From positions 372,485 through 436,484 of the forward strand of contig QRDG01000531.1 in assembly GCA_012064385.1 (NCBI GenBank): 64,000 nt of DNA, given 5' to 3'. The notes under the pieces were generated by a model, which saw nothing but the letters and a program-made list of their open reading frames with translations, had not been told where the DNA came from and searched no databases. Both the position numbers and the translations under genes were made by a program. This document shows, piece by piece, positions 9,571-19,372 of this stretch. The stretch comes from Puccinellia tenuiflora (taxonomy: Eukaryota; Streptophyta; Magnoliopsida; Poales; Poaceae). Every line of letters starts with the position of its first letter. Within the stretch, counting starts at the first letter, position 1.

Positions 9571-10098
9571 CGACGACGACCCTTCGGTTCCTCCCTCCGA
9601 GGATCTGGCCCTCGGGTCCTGACGGGAGACCGGAACTCCTTCGCAACCGTCGCGGAGCTCTCCGCGGCCTCTCCCGCCTCCTCATCTTCATCGACACGAC
9701 CGCGCTTCCGGGGGCTTCTAGACCCGGAGGACCTGCAAACGCACGATGACGGTCAGGGCAGCCATAATCCCTAGCGGACACGGAAGGATCGGGGAAGGAG
9801 TCCAGACTCACCTCATGGCTCGTTTGGCACCGGAGAAGCCCCGCCACTCCGGCCGGCGCTGGGATCGAGGAGACGTTCCGTTCGGGACGCTTCCTCTTGT
9901 TGGATTCAAGATGGACGTTGGCGGTCCGCGCGGATCGCAACGTTCACCAAGGCGAAGAAGACCCGTGGGCTCGCGCTGCTCCCCTGCGAGCGCGGCCTGG
10001 ACGGATGGGACAAGACGATCAAGACATGAAGCCAGGGACCCACTTTGACTTTTTTGGTCATAGCCCCGACGGCAGAAGGACGTGGCCGCCGGGACTAT

Positions 10099-10111
10099 GC
10101 CCGGGGGCTAC
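10099..10111 (+). promoter_or_regulatory. Gyp2 polypurine-tract region
   Basis: GCCCGGGGGCTAC lies directly before the TGTCG start of the 3' LTR. The same G-rich GGGGGCTA ending precedes the 3' LTR of element C. Confidence 0.6.
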
Positions 10112-11028
10112 TGTCGCAACAGTGGAACACAGGGTTCCCCTGATGCGATCAAAGTGGGTCCACCGCCTGTGGGCCCACCAAGAAGGCGAACAAGGCCAAG
10201 GTTAAAGACTGGCAGATGACCCCCCCCCATCTGCCCCACGGCGACCAGGCAAGGACGGCATCAACAAACAAGGCTAAGGACTAGGGGACCTCCCGGGGTC
10301 TCCCTCAACCCGGCAGACGACGCGGAGGTCCCGGGGACCCCGATGCCTAGCAGGAGGCCAGGCTCATCCCCGGGATCCGACCTCCACACACGCGAAGAGG
10401 ATAGGCTTGCCAGCTCCGGCTGGAAGCCCCTATAAGGCTTGGACGCCAAGAAGACGGAGGTGGGCGACCGCAGCTAACCCCCTCAGAAGAATACTTAGAC
10501 GATAAGAAGCCACGTCACCCCTAAGAAGAACCCGGAGGGTTTTTTCCCGCCAAAACCCCTGCGCCCCCAAAGGTGCACCTGTGGGATCCCCTTAGCCTAT
10601 AAAAGGAGGACCAAGGCACCTGGGAAAGGAAGGAGGACGGAAGGACGGATTTCCAGAGAGTCGGAGGCTAGGCTAGGTAGCGCACAAGACGAAGAGTAGC
10701 ATAGGCGAGAAGTGATCTCCTCCGGGCCAGGATCTGCTCGTCTTCAACCTCTATCCGACACCTCCCGGGTTGGCACCCGCAACCACCCCTGTAAAGCTAC
10801 ACCATGATATACCACTCAATCCAGACATGCAGGAGTTGGGCTGTTAGCCTCCGGGCGGCCCGAACCTGGGTAAACTCCTAGTGTCTTTGCGTTGCTTGCT
10901 AGTACATAGATCTAAGGCGTAGACGAAGTCCTCCCGGCGGAAGACGTTTCTCAGCCTCCTTCGCTCCCCATACCGAACCTAAAAAGGGGTATCCTTTACT
11001 CCCGGTGTCCGTGATCCAAGACACGACA
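10112..11028 (+). repeat. Gyp2 3' LTR
   Basis: This 917-bp LTR has TGTCGCAACA at its start, ACACGACA at its end and a TATA box near 10606. It is followed by the ATGTT target duplication (11029-11033). It lacks about 75 bp present in the 5' copy and carries about 40 bp not found there. Confidence 0.9.
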
Positions 11029-11033
11029 ATGTT

Positions 11034-11299
11034 GCTTTTATATGCTGGTTGCTTTAATACCTAATGGTCATCATGAGAGAGGGAGACACGATTTTATATA
11101 TCACAATAATATTAAGTCTCCTCTCTTTATGTTGAAAGTTTTGAAGTTGCACTTGTTTTGCTTTCCTATGCTAGCCACTTTGTGCTTCATTGATTTGTTT
11201 TCTTACAAGACTCCGATGCATAGGAAGTGTGTTAGATATAAACATGTTTTATATGTGGTTCTTGATACTCTCTTTTATTTTCGACTCTCATTCTTATGA
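11034..11299 (+). pseudogene. Gyp1 accessory reading frame, 3' hydrophobic part
   Basis: This continues the 5155-5678 frame on the other side of Gyp2. It contains a run of hydrophobic residues (LFCFPMLATLCFIDLF) long enough for a membrane helix, then a basic stretch (MHRKCVRYKH) and a stop at 11299. A hydrophobic tail after an acidic, Tyr-rich front is unusual for a retrotransposon protein. Whether it is translated is unknown. Confidence 0.4.
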
Positions 11300-13799
11300 G
11301 AGCATCATTAAAATCTTTTTGCCTAGCTAAAAGGCGTTAAAGAAAAGCGCTTATGGGAGGCAACCCATTTTATTTTACCTTCTGTTTCTTTTTGGTTTGT
11401 TCTTGTTTTGGGGGATGTTACCTCTGTAACAACTCCCTTGTATATTTTGTTTTGGTTTTTGGTGCCAAGAATAGCCTCTAAAGAGAGGAAGACTAATTGG
11501 TAAGTTTGCTGTCCAGAAACAGATTTCTGTTTTTCACTGTTCGAAAATCCAAAAAAATCACAGAACGTCATCTGTGGCTGCAAATTTTTGACAAAAAGTA
11601 TCAGGGTTTTGTCTACCTTTCTATAGTTTTAAGTTTTCTGATTTGAGGTCCAGAAATACCCCGAAAAAATTCATTACAGTCTATCCTGTTTTTGACAGAT
11701 TCTGCCCTTAGTTTTGCATTGCTTCTTTCACGGGCAAAGTGAAGTTCTTTTCGAAGCTAGAGCTTTACTTAGACCTTTGTGACAGTAGCTAATGTTTTAA
11801 AAAAATCAGTTCATGATATGTGCTTTGGAACTGAAGGAAGATATTGTTTTTGTGGACTAACCCCTATAATGAAGTTGCTATAAGTTTTGTGTGAAGGAAG
11901 TTTTCAAATATCCAAGTGCAAGGTGATGAATGAAGATCAAGAAGGGATAAAAGCTTAAGCTTGGGGAGGCTCCCCATGGACCCTCCTATGAAATATTCAA
12001 GAAGACACAAGCGTCTAATCTTAGGGATGCCCAATCCCCTTCTTCATCAACAATCATTTGTTTTACTCATGGTACTATATTTTTATTCCTTCACACATTA
12101 TGTGTTGTTCTTGGAGCGTCAGTTGTTTTTACTTTCAGTTTGTTTGTGTTTTGTTCTCTGGTCTTTGCAATAAATTGGAATCTTTCCATGCTTTTTTGGG
12201 AGAGAGACGCGCTCCACTTTTTTGTAAACACACTTGTTCTTCACTTATATGTGCTGAGTGTTTAGCTTTTGTTATTTTGCTTCTAGCTCTTTTTTAGAGT
12301 TGTTATCTTTTGTTGTTAGGAAGTAATGCTCTTGTTGTTTCACCCTTTTATTTTTGTTTCAAATAAGTAGATTGGTGTTTGGTTGGATGGAAATTATCAT
12401 GTAGGAAGTGTGAAAAGTGCTATTTAATCTTGTAGATCATTGTCTTGAATCTTTGATACTTGTCAATTGTTTAGAGATATGAAGTAGATTAATGCTTAAA
12501 CTTGTGGACCATCTAATAAGAACATATTAGTAAAGAACTGCCATAAAGCTTTAAAATTGTGGTGCTTGTCCTGCTTGGTAGTTCTCAAAGTCTAGATATT
12601 CTTTTTGCAAAGAGTTAGTTTGGCTAACAAGGTAGACGGTGTAAAGTCTAGTGGTTATGCATAATGTATATCTGTAGTCATTCATTGAACCAAGTTGATG
12701 TTATGTGTTTGCTTGATAACCTGCTAAGCCCAAAAATTTCGTACTGAGAGGGAATACTTCTCGTGCATCCAAATCCCTGAGCCAAATATCTTTGCCATTT
12801 GTGTCCACCATACCTACCAACATGTGGTATTTCCTTGCCACTCCAAGTAAAATTTTCATGTTCTATCTTTAAAACTTTCAAAATTCTCCTTTTTTGTGCC
12901 TCTGTTTGGAAGCAGTAGGAAGCTAGATATAACCTGTGACAAGCAAGGTCATTTCCCCCCTTTCACCCGGTGTTGATGGTTTACGTCCTCATTGAATTAG
13001 CCGAGAGCGGCTTAAGCAAAATATAAATATAACCCACCATTCTCCTTAGCACAATGCAGACCTGAGAAATCAGTCAAAACATTGGTTAGTGGTGAAACAA
13101 AGGAGAACGAGGAGTGACCTCATTCCTCTAAATACCGGCCGCTCTCAAAAGTTTAAAATCCTTGCTTGAAATGGGGAACTAGCTAGTTTCTTTACTGTGG
13201 AGTCGTTGACGAAAGCATGCATATCTCAAAATTGTTTTACTTCTGTCAAAAATAAAAATAATAAAAAGCTCTAGCACATGATTAATCCCTGCTTCCCTCT
13301 GCGAAGGGCCTTTCTTTTACTTTTATGTTGAGTTAGTTTTCCTCTTCCTTCTTTACCTCTCAAGCAATCACTTGGTGTCAACTTTGGTTCAAGTTTTACT
13401 TCATGTTATCTTCGTGTCTAAACATGAAAACTTTGTATTGACTTTATCTTGAGATAAATATGTTGCAAGTTGAAGCTTTTTGCTGAAAACTTAAATCTTC
13501 CTTTGTGTTGGCCAAATTCCTTTGCCGAAATAATATTGCTTTGTGAGATATCAATCATTGTCAAGTGTTATACTCTTAGATCTCCAAAGTACTCTTTTCT
13601 AACAAATTCTTGTTTAGATGTTACACTTGGTTAATCATTGTTTGTTTCATTCAATAAACCATTGTCTTGGATCAATGCATTCAGTTCATGTGCTTTACAT
13701 TATTACTTGATCAAGATTTTGTTGGTAGCATGTCACTTAAAAAATTATTTTGTTATCATTACCTACTCGAGGACGAGCAGGAATTAAGCTTGGGGATGC
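11300..13799 (+). other. Gyp1 internal non-coding region and polypurine tract
   Basis: This is AT-rich DNA with no convincing coding frame. It includes a GCGCTTATGGGAGGCAACCC motif just after the accessory frame, which I recognise from related Triticeae elements. It ends with a polypurine-tract-like AGCTTGGGGATGC at 13787-13799 directly before the 3' LTR, the expected primer for plus-strand synthesis. Nothing else was seen. Confidence 0.7.
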
Positions 13800-15133
13800 T
13801 GATACGTCTCCGACGTATCTATAATTTTTGATGTTTCATGCTTGATTATATATCATTTCCACATGTTTTTATAATGTTTTACATCATTTTGGCATATTTT
13901 ATTGGACTATCTATTGACAAGATGCCCAGTGCCAGTTTCTGTTTATTCTGTCTGTGCATTGCAGAAAAGGTCCAAAATCCAAAGTGCTCAGAAAAATCCG
14001 AAAAAATTACAGAAATTCTTTTTCGCTCAAAGACTCCGGGAGCTAGAAGGACAAGTCCAGGGGAGGCCCACAGCCTCCAGGCGCCAGCCAGGCGCGGTTG
14101 GAGCTGGGTTGGCGGCCGGGTGCCACCTCATCGCCGCGTCCACCCCCTCACGCCGCCTCTTCGCCTATATATTTACCCTTGACCTAAAAATGTCAGAACA
14201 TCGAAGGTTTTCTCCAGAAACGCATTCGAGCGCTGCCGCAACCAAAAAACCTAATTCGGGGGACAGAAGTTCCTGTTCCGGCACCCTGTCGGGATTGGGA
14301 ATTGCCCCCGGAGCCATCTTCATCGCCGTTGCTGCCTCCCGTGATGCAGCGGGAGTAGTTCTTCATCGGGGCTGAGGGCTCTACTAGTACCTCTGTGGTT
14401 ATATCTCTCTCTCCCATGGTGTGATCTTTATGTGATCGTGAGCATTGTAATATAGTTGAACTCATGGATGTTTTTCCCCTTCATTATGTATGGATATGTT
14501 GCTCAATTTATCTAGTATAATTTCCGGAGTCAATGTTGACAACACAAAGCCAAGGTGACAGTGTGGGTGACGTGTGTGGTGTTCGGACTTTAGGGTGTGA
14601 CAGACCTACAGATGAATTGTGGTGGCCGAACATTGAGGTGTGCTTTTGTAGCCCTACACGGTTTTCTCCGAGCGATGTCTTTGTTACATGATTTTAGAGG
14701 AAGTGTTTTATGTGTTCAATTATGTTACAACTGTTGAGATAGTCCACTAGTGAAAGTAGGATCCCTAGGCCTTGTTTCCAATCATCAGAACACCGTTTCT
14801 AGTCACTTTTGTTGCATGTTTGCTTGCTGCCATTTTTATTAAAGATTACAAATACCACTTGTTACCATCCATATCACTTGCATTTCACTATCTCTTTGCC
14901 GAAGTAGTGCACTTATACAACTGACAATTGTATTAGGTGTGTTGGGGACACAAGAGACTTCTTGTATCTTAATTGCAGGGTTGCTTGAGAGAGGATACGT
15001 TCAACCTCTTCCTCCTGTGGATTCGATAAACCTTGGGTTACTCACTTAAGGGAAAAATTGCTGCTGTCCTACAAACCTCTGCACTTGGAGGCCCAACACT
15101 GTCTACAAGAATAGAAGCGCGTAGTAGACATCA
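13800..15133 (+). repeat. Gyp1 3' LTR
   Basis: It has the same ends and the same 1,334-bp length as the 5' LTR, with scattered substitutions and small compensating indels. The TATA-like CTATATATTT is at 14164-14173. It is followed by the TGAAG target duplication at 15134-15138. Confidence 0.93.
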
Positions 15134-15138
15134 TGAAG

Positions 15139-15390
15139 AAACGACAACCACGTACTCGCGTAAGTGCTAAGCCAGGGAAGAGCATGGGCAAAGAATTGGT
15201 TCCTGTTGGGACCCGTGCAGTGGGACAAAAACGCAAATCGCAGCAGGTGTATCATGCAAAGACATCTACTGTGACTGAAGTGGAAAATGTGAATACTTTA
15301 GCGTTGATGGTTCCCCTTAGTATCTCAGATCGGAATATAGGCAAGGAGCAATCTGATGATGATCTGATTACAGACTCAACAAGAAGCTGA
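15139..15390 (+). pseudogene. LINE ORF1, C-terminal tail
   Basis: The basic, low-complexity C-terminus of ORF1 is in the frame that leaves the left part at 3574. It ends with TGA at 15388-15390. Its continuity across the 11.6-kb insertion is independent support for the TGAAG target duplication. Confidence 0.75.
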
Positions 15391-15454
15391 AGAAGAGTGG
15401 TGAAAATCGATCAGTGGATAAGGTGGGCGCTATTGAGCAGCCCCGCCGTACGCA

Positions 15455-16170
15455 TTGAGTATCTTGGTATGGAACTATCGTGGGGTTGGAACGGACGCGA
15501 TAGTTGGCGAGCTTCACTAACTTGTGAAGGCTCATCATCCCTCCATCCTCTTTCTGTCGAAAACAAAGATGAGGGATAATAGAGTACGGAGTTTTATGTT
15601 GTCTCTTGGTTAGTCTGGTTGTTTTGCTGTTAGCAGCGTCGGACTCAGCGGTGGCTTGGGTCAGTTTTGGTTGTCTTCCATGTCGGTCTCTATCCAGGGT
15701 TTTAATAGCCGGTGCATTGATGCTCATATTACATCAGAAGGAGGTTTGACGTGGAGCACAACCTTTTTCTATGGTGAGCCCGGACGTGAGCTTTGTCATG
15801 AGTTCTGGGATCTCGTTCGTTCAATGAGCACATCTTGGAAGGGTCCATGGCTATGCTGTGGTAATTTTAATGAGGTGTCAAGTCAAGATGAACATATAGG
15901 ACCTCTGGATCAGACTGAATCACAGATTGCGGGTTTTCAGGATTGCTTACAAGACTGTGGGCTGATGGATCTTGGGTAGGGGGGTCCTAAATACACATGG
16001 TCAAATAGGTAGGATGCGGAAACACATGTCAAAGTGAGACTCGATAGAGCAGTGGCCAACGACGCTTTCAACCAGCTTTTCGAGGATTGCTTAGTGGACA
16101 ATATTATTACCACTTCGTCCAATCACTATGCTGTTTTGATATCCTATGTCAAGAACGTATGAAGTGGGAG
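15455..16170 (+). pseudogene. LINE ORF2 endonuclease domain, decayed
   Basis: The apurinic-type endonuclease nicks target DNA to start target-primed reverse transcription. The N-terminal WNYRGVG motif is present near 15480. The usual FLSETK motif reads FLSKTK, so the catalytic Glu appears changed to Lys. Stops interrupt the early part. The best stretch is 15656-15979, with CCGNFNEV (normally CxGDFNEI-like, another changed acidic residue) and ending GLMDLG before a stop where the family continues G-PKYTWSN. The domain is inactive. Confidence 0.75.
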
Positions 16171-16459
16171 GCAGCCACAGGTCTCACATAATTTTCGGTA
16201 TGAGGCGATGTGGCGACGATCACTGGATTACAAGGAGATGGTGGAGTCGGCCTGGGCGGTGAGCAGTGCGGGTACACCGTCGCTGAGCTCGACGTGGGCT
16301 ACCATCAACAGAATGGCTCCCACGCTGAAGGACTGGAGCTGGGCAACTTTTGGATCGGTGCAGAAACAAATCAGACGCCTAGAGCAATAGCTCTTTTATT
16401 TACGGGGCCAACCACTATCTGGTGCAGGTTTAAAGGAGGAGCGGGACATTGAACACAAG

Positions 16460-17990
16460 TTGTGTGACCTTTTTGAATGTGAGGCGATTATGGCACGACA
16501 ACGGTCTCGTGTGGAGTGGCTCCGTGAAGGAGATCGCAACACCTCGTTCTTCCATGCAAAAGCCTCCGCTCGCAAAAGTACTAACAAAATCACATCTCTT
16601 GTGCGGGAGGATGGCTCCAAGTGTGATTCACATGGGGAGATTAAAGGTATGGTTCAGTTCTATGAACATTTTTTTATTCTGAACCGTGTGACTCCGTTGA
16701 TGTAGTCCTAGATGCTATCCATCTTAAGGTTACTGATGATATGAATGTTGATCTTTGTAAACCTTACACAGATGAGGAGATTGGAGCTACACTATTTCAA
16801 ATAGGCCCGACTAAAGCTCCTGGGCCAAATGGCTTTCCAACGCTTTTCTATCAGACCCATTGGGATTTTTTCAGATCTGAAATTTGTAACGCTGTGAGGA
16901 GCTTCCTCTGTGGAGGTAATATTGCTAAGGGACTATGTGATTCCATCATCGTGTTGATCCCCAAAGTTGCCAAGACGAAACATCTGAAGAATTTTCGTCC
17001 AATTAGCTTGTGCAACATCCTCTATAAGATTGCGTCCAAAGTTCTGGAAAATAGGTTGAAGGTGATTCCGCCGACGATTATATCAGAACATCAGAGTGCT
17101 TCCGTCCCCGGTAGGCTGATCACAGATAATGCTCTAATTTCCTATGAATGTTTTCTCACAATCCGTAACCAGAAGGCTAAAAGGCCGTTTTTTGCGCTGA
17201 AAATTGATATGATGAAAGCGTATGACCAAGTTGAAGGGATTTATCTTCATGGGTGCGTGTACAAGCTCGGTTTTGACCCCTTCTGGATACAATCGGTTAT
17301 GAGGTGTGTAACCTATCTCCGATATGCTGTTCGTGTTAACGGCGAGCTTACAGAGCTGGTTATAACATCAAGGGGTATTCGTCAAGGTGATCCAATCAGT
17401 CCATATTTATTTCTTCTTTGTACGGAAGGTTTGTCAAGTTTACTGCAACAAAAGGAGGATCGAGGTGAGCTCTATGGCATTCGCAATGGTAGAATCGGTC
17501 CCCCTATATCCCATTTACTGTTTGCAGATGACAACATCTTCTTTGCAAGAAGCGATAATAGGAGTGTGGATGCTCTTAAAGACACTCTCCAGATTATTGT
17601 GATGGCTCCGGGCAGGAACTAAACCTTGAGAAATCATCAGCAGTTTTTGGTCATCATTGCTCTGACCAAGTGAAAAATAGGGTGAAAGTGCGACTGGAGG
17701 TGGAGAGTGAAGTTCTTATTTATTTTGGTATGCCTACTTCAGTGGGCCGATCTCCTTCTGCCACTTTTAAGTGCCTATATGACAAGATTTGGAAATATCT
17801 AAATGGCGTTTCTGGTAAACCGTTGTCTCGAGCTGGGAATGAGACGCTTCTCAAAGCGGTGGTTCAATCCATTCCAATTTTTGTCATGAGCTGTTTCGAG
17901 CTACCCCTCATCACGTGTGATAAGATAAGGTTGATCATTGCTAACAGATGGTGGGGTGTAGAGGATGGTAAGAAGAAGATGCACTAGAGA
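16460..17990 (+). pseudogene. LINE ORF2 reverse transcriptase domain
   Basis: The longest open part is 16741-17622 (293 codons). Residue 156 is the first catalytic Asp (KIDMMKAYD), GIRQGDPISP is at 212-221 and the FADD catalytic box at 261-264, so the active-site residues are intact. The upstream part (LREGDRNTSFFHAKAS, about 16520-16565) lies in another frame. After residue 290 the frame is lost, and the thumb-like part resumes at 17670-17987. Homologous LINE ORF2 proteins are about 1,200-1,300 residues in one frame, so this copy cannot work. Confidence 0.85.
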
Positions 17991-18002
17991 TCCTGGTCAT
18001 GG

Positions 18003-18966
18003 TTGTTGACCCCTAAGGTGCTTGGGGGTATGAGGTTTCGCGACCTCGGACTCCTTGACCAGGTTATGTTAGCTAAACAAGGGTGGTGTCTGCTTATAGT
18101 ACCGGACTCTTTGTGTGCTCGAGTGTTACAGGGGAGATATTTCCCTAACTCCGATTTTTGGCATGCTACTAAACCAAGAGGTGCTTCATACACTTGGAGA
18201 AGTCTGCTGCATGGGAGAGATCTTTTGCTTCATGGAGTACAGTGGGGTGTTGGTGATGGAAGCAAAATCAAAGTTGTGGGACACAATTGGGTGCCTGACT
18301 TCCCGCCGGAAAGGCTCCAAACTGTATCACCGATTCCTGCTATAGCTACAGTGAGATGCCTACTGGATGAGGACTCTAGCTCATGGAATGAGGAGAACAT
18401 CCGAGCTTTCTTTGCTCTGGCCGTTGCTGAACAGATTCTTCACATCCCTGTTTTGCGCCATGCTGGTGAGGACTTTGCTTACTAGCTGTCTACTCGTCAT
18501 GGCACCTATATGATACGGTCAGGGTACAACTTAGCACGTTTTTCAAGCTTCCTCCGCTAGAGAAGCAGATCAGGCTGTGGCAGAAGTTTTCATTGGATGA
18601 GGAATGAGAAGCGATGGAAGTCTCTCTGGAGGATCAACACACCTGGAAAGATGAAGATCCACCTATGGCGATTTGTTCATGACTGGCTTCCTAGTGGGCA
18701 ACAGCTACAGCGAAGGAGAGTCCCGGATACGGGGCCCTGCAGCTTCTGCGGCCTTCTGGAAGGTATTGAGCATGCCATGCTCACTTGCCAGTTTGCTCAT
18801 GTTGTGTGGAGGGAAGTTAAACAGCATGTCCATCTGCACCTCGAACGCAAAAGCTTTGCATCCACCAGCCAGTGGCTCTTTGACTTCCTGGATCGAGCAA
18901 ACGACCTACAAGCTACAGTGTTGACTGTAACGTTTTGGCATATCTGGGAGGCACGAAATGAAGCTT
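18003..18966 (+). pseudogene. LINE ORF2 C-terminal region with zf-RVT-like domain
   Basis: 18003-18485 encodes the segment with GGMRFRDLGLLDQVMLAKQG, typical of plant L1 ORF2 after the reverse transcriptase. 18597-18968 encodes a zf-RVT-like domain: KIHLWRFVHDWLPSGQQL, Cys-x2-Cys in PCSFCGL, and a later His/Cys pair (EHAMLTC). Stops near 18485 and frameshifts separate the pieces. Confidence 0.8.
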
Positions 18967-19372
18967 AGAACTTCGGAGAAACCCAATCCAAAGCATACTT
19001 GTGCGAAGATCCTCGTGTATGTTGACTTGATTCAATCGCAGGCTTCTAAATACTCATCGGCTCCAAGGTGTATTTCTGAGTCCCAGGTTCTTCGTTGGAC
19101 TCCATCGCCACCGGGAGTTTTCCTTATCAACTCTGATGCTGTGATTTTCGAGGTAACCAGTATGATGGTGGCGGGCGTCATCATTCAGGATCATAGTGGT
19201 AGTTGTTTGGCGGCTTGTCGACAACAGCTGAGTGGTCTCGTGCCCCCTGAGGATGCTGAAGCTCTGGCACTTCATCGTGTAGTCCTGCTGGCACGGAAGG
19301 AAGGTCTTGACAAGGTTATGTTCGCCTCAGATTGCTTATCGTTAATCCAAAGGCTCAACTCCTCCGTGATGG
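18958..19372 (+). pseudogene. LINE ORF2 RNase H domain, truncated
   Basis: This is a type-I RNase H fold as found at the C-terminus of plant L1 ORF2. Visible catalytic positions are Asp in INSDAV, Glu in EDAEALAL and Asp in FASDCLSLI. The frame runs into the CRM LTR at 19373 and so loses its last helix and final catalytic residue. Any ATG-initiated frame reading from here into 19682 is a fusion of LINE and CRM sequence. Confidence 0.8.

Larger units (their letters stand above)
5684..11028 (+). mobile_element. Gyp2: TAT-like gypsy element lacking pol
   Basis: LTRs begin TGTCG and end CGACA or TGACA. The PBS reads TGGCGTGCCAGGTAGGGGGC. A CCGGGGGCTAC tract precedes the 3' LTR. The target duplication is ATGTT at 5679-5683 and 11029-11033. 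It keeps a gag remnant but shows no protease, reverse transcriptase or integrase. The gag zinc motifs and the CGGGGGCTAC tract resemble the TAT lineage. An extra gene-like sequence lies on the opposite strand between gag and the 3' LTR, a place where TAT elements are known to carry additional frames. It is nested in the Gyp1 accessory frame. Confidence 0.88.
3575..15133 (+). mobile_element. Gyp1: non-autonomous LTR retrotransposon with Gyp2 nested inside
   Basis: The element has LTRs beginning TGATACGTCTCC and ending ACATCA, both 1,334 bp by my coordinates. A TGGCGCC-type primer-binding site (PBS) follows the 5' LTR, and a purine-rich tract ending GGGGATGC precedes the 3' LTR. It is flanked by a perfect 5-bp duplication, TGAAG. 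No gag or pol motif is visible in its own internal DNA (4909-5683 and 11029-13799), so it needed proteins from elsewhere. The LTR start and PBS are of the gypsy type common in Triticeae; I do not assign a family name. It interrupts LINE ORF1 and is itself interrupted by Gyp2. Confidence 0.92.
15139..19372 (+). mobile_element. L1-type LINE, 3' part (truncated)
   Basis: This resumes the LINE after Gyp1: the ORF1 tail, then ORF2 with endonuclease, reverse transcriptase, a zf-RVT-like domain and most of RNase H. It stops inside RNase H at 19372, where a CRM LTR begins. The LINE 3' UTR and poly(A) tail are not found in the window; they may have been lost in the deletion at 55008. Confidence 0.85.
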
